64,000 bases of DNA from Woeseiaceae bacterium (GTDB lineage: Bacteria > Pseudomonadota > Gammaproteobacteria > Steroidobacterales > Woeseiaceae). Under the pieces are notes generated by a model. The model was given only the letters and a program-made list of their open reading frames with translations, made no database searches and was not told the DNA's origin. Below, one piece after another: positions 61,333-64,000 of this stretch. The DNA is taken from the NCBI GenBank assembly GCA_028279985.1, contig JANQMR010000022.1, positions 48,836 through 112,835 on the forward strand. The letters are read 5' to 3'. The translations under genes were made by a program, and so were the position numbers. The first letter of the stretch is position 1, and each line of letters begins with the position of its first letter.

Positions 61333-61539
61333 ATGAGCCTTCGCGATCAGGTCGAAACGCTGTTGCCCAACTGGGAACGTTGGTATCCCAGTCTTTTCGA
61401 CGCGGCCAGCGACCTTGGCCTGATCAAGGCCCGGGTCTGCGAGCCGGGATCCCTGCTGTTGTCCCGGCGGCATCAGAAGGTCCGCCAGCAGGCGGAAGAC
61501 GCGCACCGCGAAAAATGGGGCGGCCAGCCCACGGAATGA
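61333..61539 (+). CDS. Small conserved-looking hypothetical protein
   Basis: 68 residues, soluble, with no motif I recognise (ends EKWGGQPTE). Its stop overlaps the start of the next gene (ATGATG), so it is likely a real, coupled gene. No close RBS is obvious. Confidence 0.55.
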   Translation: MSLRDQVETLLPNWERWYPSLFDAASDLGLIKARVCEPGSLLLSRRHQKVRQQAEDAHREKWGGQPTE

Positions 61540-62957
61540 TGTCCGCATCCGGTGAGCGTTCGGGACCCGCTGCGGCGGCGTCGTGCCGCGGGCGGCTCGC
61601 CGGGTACGATCTCGATGCGGTTCGTGCGAGATTTCCGGCGCTGTCGATCTCCGACGGCGGCCTGCCGCGTATCCACTTAGATAATCCCGCCGGCACGCAG
61701 GTGCCCAGGCAGGTCGTCGACCGCATGGCCGAATGCATGCTCGAGGCCAACGCCAATCTCGGCGGTGCGTTTCGGAGCTCGGTGCTCGCCGGCGAGATCG
61801 TCGACGACGCGCTGCGGGCGATGGCGGATTTTCTCAATGCGCCGTCCGCGGACGAGATCGTCTTTGGGCCCAACATGACCACGATCACCTTCCATGTGTC
61901 GCGCTCGATCGGACGGCACATTGCGGCGAGCCTCGCCGAAGGCGACGAAATCGTGTTATCGCGCATGGACCACGACGCCAACGTGTACCCATGGGTGCTG
62001 ATGGCGCGTGACCATGGTCTGACCGTCCGCTGGCTGCCGTTCGATGTCGATACCTTCGAGTTCGACCTCGACGAGCTCGACGGCCTGTTGAGCTCACGCA
62101 CGCGCCTGGTTTGCGTCGGGGCCGCGAGCAATCTCACCGGTACGATCAACGACGTTGCCGAGATCTGTCGCCGGGCTCGCGAGGTGGGCGCCTGGACCTA
62201 CATCGACGCCGTCCAATCCGCGCCGCACGTCGTAACCGACGTGCAGGCGATCGGCTGCGATTTTCTTTGTTGTTCGGCCTACAAGTTCTTCGGTCCGCAT
62301 CAGGGGATTCTGTGGGGCCGCCGGGAGGTTCTCGAACGCCTGGAACCCTACAAGGTCAGGCCGGCCCCTGCCGACCCGCCGTGGTCCTTCGCGCCCGGCA
62401 CGGCATCCCACGAAGGCATGGCCGGCACGGCGGCGGCGATCGACTATCTGGCGTGGATCGGCGAGACCATGGTTGTTACGGCGGACCGGGTTTCGGGTCA
62501 CGGCGGGGGATTCTCCGAAGCCATGTCCTCAGACACGGCATCGGACACGGCATCAGCTCACGAGGCGCCGCCGCCGCGGGGCCGGCGCGAACACCTCGCC
62601 GCCGCGCTCGATCTGTTGTTCGACTACGAGCAGACGCTGTCGACCCGGCTGACCGGCGGACTCGAGTCCCTGCCCGGCGTTCGGGTGCTGGGTATCACGT
62701 CACCCGACGCCATGCCGCGCCGCGTTCCGACCGTGGCTTTCGTCGTGGCCGGCCTGCCGCCCGCGGAGCTTGCGCGCCGACTCGCCGCCGACAACATCTT
62801 CGTGTGGAGCGGCCACAACTACGCGGTCGAAGCCGCGGAGGCGCTCGGTATCCTCGATAGCGGCGGCGCCGTTCGCGTCGGCGCCGCGCATTACAACAGC
62901 CTCGCCGAGATCGACCGGTTCCTGGCCGCGCTGGGCGGAATGCTGCCGGCGGCCTGA
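61536..62957 (+). CDS. Cysteine-desulfurase-like PLP enzyme
   Basis: 473 residues, class V aminotransferase fold, of the 'cysteine desulfurase-like' subfamily. LDNPAGTQVPRQVVDRM, FGPNMTTITFHVSRSIG, YIDAVQSAPHVVTDVQA, and the PLP-lysine motif LCCSAYKFFGPHQG. A Ser/Thr/Asp-rich insert (SDTASDTASAHEA) from a 15-bp repeat lies around residues 325-345. The reaction is not proved; other members act on sulfur or selenium amino acids or as lyases. Confidence 0.85.
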   Translation: MMSASGERSGPAAAASCRGRLAGYDLDAVRARFPALSISDGGLPRIHLDNPAGTQVPRQVVDRMAECMLEANANLGGAFRSSVLAGEIVDDALRAMADFLNAPSADEIVFGPNMTTITFHVSRSIGRHIAASLAEGDEIVLSRMDHDANVYPWVLMARDHGLTVRWLPFDVDTFEFDLDELDGLLSSRTRLVCVGAASNLTGTINDVAEICRRAREVGAWTYIDAVQSAPHVVTDVQAIGCDFLCCSAYKFFGPHQGILWGRREVLERLEPYKVRPAPADPPWSFAPGTASHEGMAGTAAAIDYLAWIGETMVVTADRVSGHGGGFSEAMSSDTASDTASAHEAPPPRGRREHLAAALDLLFDYEQTLSTRLTGGLESLPGVRVLGITSPDAMPRRVPTVAFVVAGLPPAELARRLAADNIFVWSGHNYAVEAAEALGILDSGGAVRVGAAHYNSLAEIDRFLAALGGMLPAA

Positions 62958-63040
62958 TTTCGAAAGCCGGTTCGACCCGGCAAGGACTTCAGCCTGGACG
63001 GGGGATGCCATTGCGAGAAGACCGGGGCAAGAAGACCAGG

Positions 63041-63069
63041 GCAAAAAGAAAGGCCGCCTGGCGGCGGCC
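63041..63069 (-). terminator. Rho-independent terminator of the 26-codon gene
   Basis: On the minus strand: GGCCGCC (complement 63063-63069), a 4-nt loop, GGCGGCC (63052-63058), then CTTTCTTTTT (63041-63051 complement). It lies 31 bp after the small gene's stop. It serves the minus strand only. Confidence 0.8.
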
Positions 63070-63099
63070 CTCCGTGAGATTTGGTTCGGGAAAACTCGG

Positions 63100-63180
63100 T
63101 CAGCGGATACGAAAAGGCGCCTCCATTATCCGGTCAAGACTCAACGGTTTTCTCACCAACCTTTCAATCTCACTAGACAT
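63100..63180 (-). CDS. 26-aa peptide with a near-perfect Shine-Dalgarno
   Basis: Starts MSSEIERLVRKPLSL and ends MEAPFRIR. The 14 bp before the ATG (63181-63194) are AAAGGAGGTGATCC, fully complementary to the 3' end of 16S rRNA, with 6 nt between GGAGG and ATG. A terminator follows and a promoter precedes. No known leader-peptide or toxin family is recognised; it has no Cys and is weakly amphipathic and basic. With such a signal it should be translated very strongly. Function unknown. Confidence 0.65.
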   Translation of the reverse strand: MSSEIERLVRKPLSLDRIMEAPFRIR

Positions 63181-63215
63181 GGATCACCTCCTTTCAGTAG
63201 TTTGCCCGGGGCCAG

Positions 63216-63243
63216 AGTATGTATCGGCTGCGAGAAAATGCAA
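63216..63243 (-). promoter_or_regulatory. Candidate promoter of the 26-aa peptide gene
   Basis: On the minus strand TTGCAT (63238-63243), 16 bp, CATACT (63216-63221). An A+T-rich segment lies upstream (63245-63290). The leader would be about 30 nt. Confidence 0.5.
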
Positions 63244-63341
63244 GGGGTTTTTGCCTTAAAAACAATCATATATTTGTCACACTTAATGCGTTATCCTAAT
63301 CGGCTAGAACGACAAGAGCCGACACCGAAGCGGCCATCGCG

Positions 63342-63530
63342 ATGACTTAAGCCCACACCCCGCCGGCAAGCGGCGGCCCGGCGCCGGCGGAGCCTTCATC
63401 CCGGCGAATCGTCTGTCTGGACGCGCTGCGCGGCGTCGGCGTGCTGGGCATTCTGATCATGAACATCTACGCGTTCTCGATGCCGTTTGCGGCCTACACC
63501 AATCCGTTGATTGAGCGAATCGGCAATGAT
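63342..63530 (+). pseudogene. Broken DUF418 (YeiB-like) membrane protein gene, 5' remnant
   Basis: An ATG at 63342 is followed after one codon by a stop (ATG ACT TAA). Beyond it the frame stays open and reads RRIVCLDALRGVGVLGILIM, then NIYAFSMPFAAYTNPL: the first transmembrane segment of DUF418 proteins, whose LDALRG...GI(L)MNI pattern is diagnostic. Similarity then stops at about 63508. So the gene has both a nonsense codon at position 3 and a large 3' deletion. The next gene starts at 63617. Confidence 0.8.
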
Positions 63531-63616
63531 GCCGTCGCCGCCCGGCGTGTATACTCGGGACCGGTCCGCGTTGCCGAGCGCCGCCGGCCGCCAGAACAGC
63601 AGCAAGAGAGAACGTC

Positions 63617-64000
63617 ATGCCCATCGCAGATCTCAAGAACGTCCTGAGAATATTCGGCGGCTCCGACATCGACGAGTCCAAGCAGAACGAGCTTTTCAAG
63701 GAGGTCTTGTTGATGACCCTGGCTCGCGCCGCCGACGCCGACATCAACATCCAGTCGGTCGAAGTCGAGCGCATCCAGGCGATCCTGAAAGCGCACACCG
63801 GCGAAGACTTCTCCGCGGCCGACGTCCGCGTCGCCGCCCGGGAGGAGCTCTATGCGGAGGCCGGCCTGCGCAAGTACCTTGCGAGCGTTACGGGCAAGCT
63901 CAGCGAAGCGCAGCGAGGCGAGGTGATCCAGGCCCTGACCGACGTTTTCCGCAGCGACCGGTCGGTCAGCGTGCTGGAGATCGACTTTTTCAACCGGGTC
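63617..64000 (+). CDS. Second TerB-like protein (partial)
   Basis: 128 codons to the window edge, still open. TLARAADADINIQSVEVERI is the TerB-like acidic-repeat segment, and a second follows at the C-terminal side (VIQALTDVFRSDRSVSVLE). Start ATG at 63617 with AGAGAG upstream. Distinct in sequence from the TerB-like gene at 1040. Confidence 0.75.
   Translation, partial: MPIADLKNVLRIFGGSDIDESKQNELFKEVLLMTLARAADADINIQSVEVERIQAILKAHTGEDFSAADVRVAAREELYAEAGLRKYLASVTGKLSEAQRGEVIQALTDVFRSDRSVSVLEIDFFNRV

Noticed and set aside
63178..63200. Plus-strand GGATCACCTCCTTTC matches the 3' end of 16S rRNA
   Set aside because: Only the last 15 or so bases fit and no other 16S sequence is near; read from the other strand it is a Shine-Dalgarno with an ATG at the right distance.

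Overview
The window is high-GC chromosomal DNA of a bacterium, most likely a gammaproteobacterium that I cannot place further. The evidence is FadE-type acyl-CoA dehydrogenase, E. coli-type GshA, GspA/GspB, LptM, a pspF/pspABC locus with a sigma-54 promoter, YadG/YadH-type ABC genes and a LexA-like SOS box. I see no rRNA, tRNA, CRISPR array or complete insertion sequence. Coding density is high, and genes often overlap by 4 bp (ATGA, GTGA or TTGA).

Layout. 0-1.5 kb: 5' end of polA, lptM and a TerB-like gene (minus). 1.7-10.1 kb: an eight-gene arginine operon on the minus strand, in the order argR-argG-(P-loop NTPase)-argC-argD-argF'-argB-argH. It uses an N-acylornithine transcarbamylase instead of an ornithine transcarbamylase, and the residue that sets the acyl group predicts succinyl rather than acetyl. 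10.5-14.5 kb: a carboxylesterase, an NRDE protein, nudC, and an orphan FlhC-like regulator divergent from an unknown gene. 14.8-16.6 kb: a YadG/YadH-type ABC exporter with two 17-codon micro-ORFs between its genes. 16.6-21 kb: a FakA-FakB-like fusion, gspB, gspA and a dinB remnant. 21-28.6 kb: a mevalonate/isoprenoid locus (ispA; mvaD, phosphomevalonate kinase, an HMG-CoA reductase-mevalonate kinase fusion, idi; mvaS). 28.7-34.4 kb: a DUF4399 lipoprotein, fadE, mdh, and an ECF sigma factor with a membrane partner. 34.6-37.2 kb: a YtrA-type GntR/ABC locus with a palindromic operator over its promoter and an unlisted 58-aa membrane protein. 37.3-41.1 kb: an extended psp locus with two PspC proteins, a PspB-like protein and a MITE-like element. 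41.2-48.6 kb: a PAS-GGDEF-EAL protein, a truncated bactofilin, gshA, two related membrane-anchored unknowns and a ferredoxin-reductase-like flavoprotein. 48.7-56.3 kb: an SLC13 transporter with four RCK_C domains, a hydrolase, an SOS-box UvrD-like helicase, a tandem array of terminator-like hairpins, and ilvA. 56.5-61.3 kb: a 2-oxoacid:ferredoxin oxidoreductase (korAB) with a GltD-like FAD/Fe-S subunit. 61.3-64 kb: a cysteine-desulfurase-like gene, a 26-codon peptide gene with a near-perfect Shine-Dalgarno sequence and its own terminator, a doubly broken DUF418 gene, and the start of a second TerB-like gene.

Two things stand out. First, short imperfect tandem duplications (12-53 bp) sit at translation starts or ribosome-binding sites of about ten genes, often multiplying the start codon. 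Second, there are several very small ORFs: the 26-aa peptide, the two 17-aa relay ORFs and the 58-aa membrane protein.

How the genes work together. The isoprenoid locus covers acetoacetyl-CoA to IPP/DMAPP, then FPP/GGPP. The arginine operon covers N-acylglutamate to arginine but lacks the acylating and deacylating enzymes. The psp, ECF and GntR loci are envelope-stress modules.
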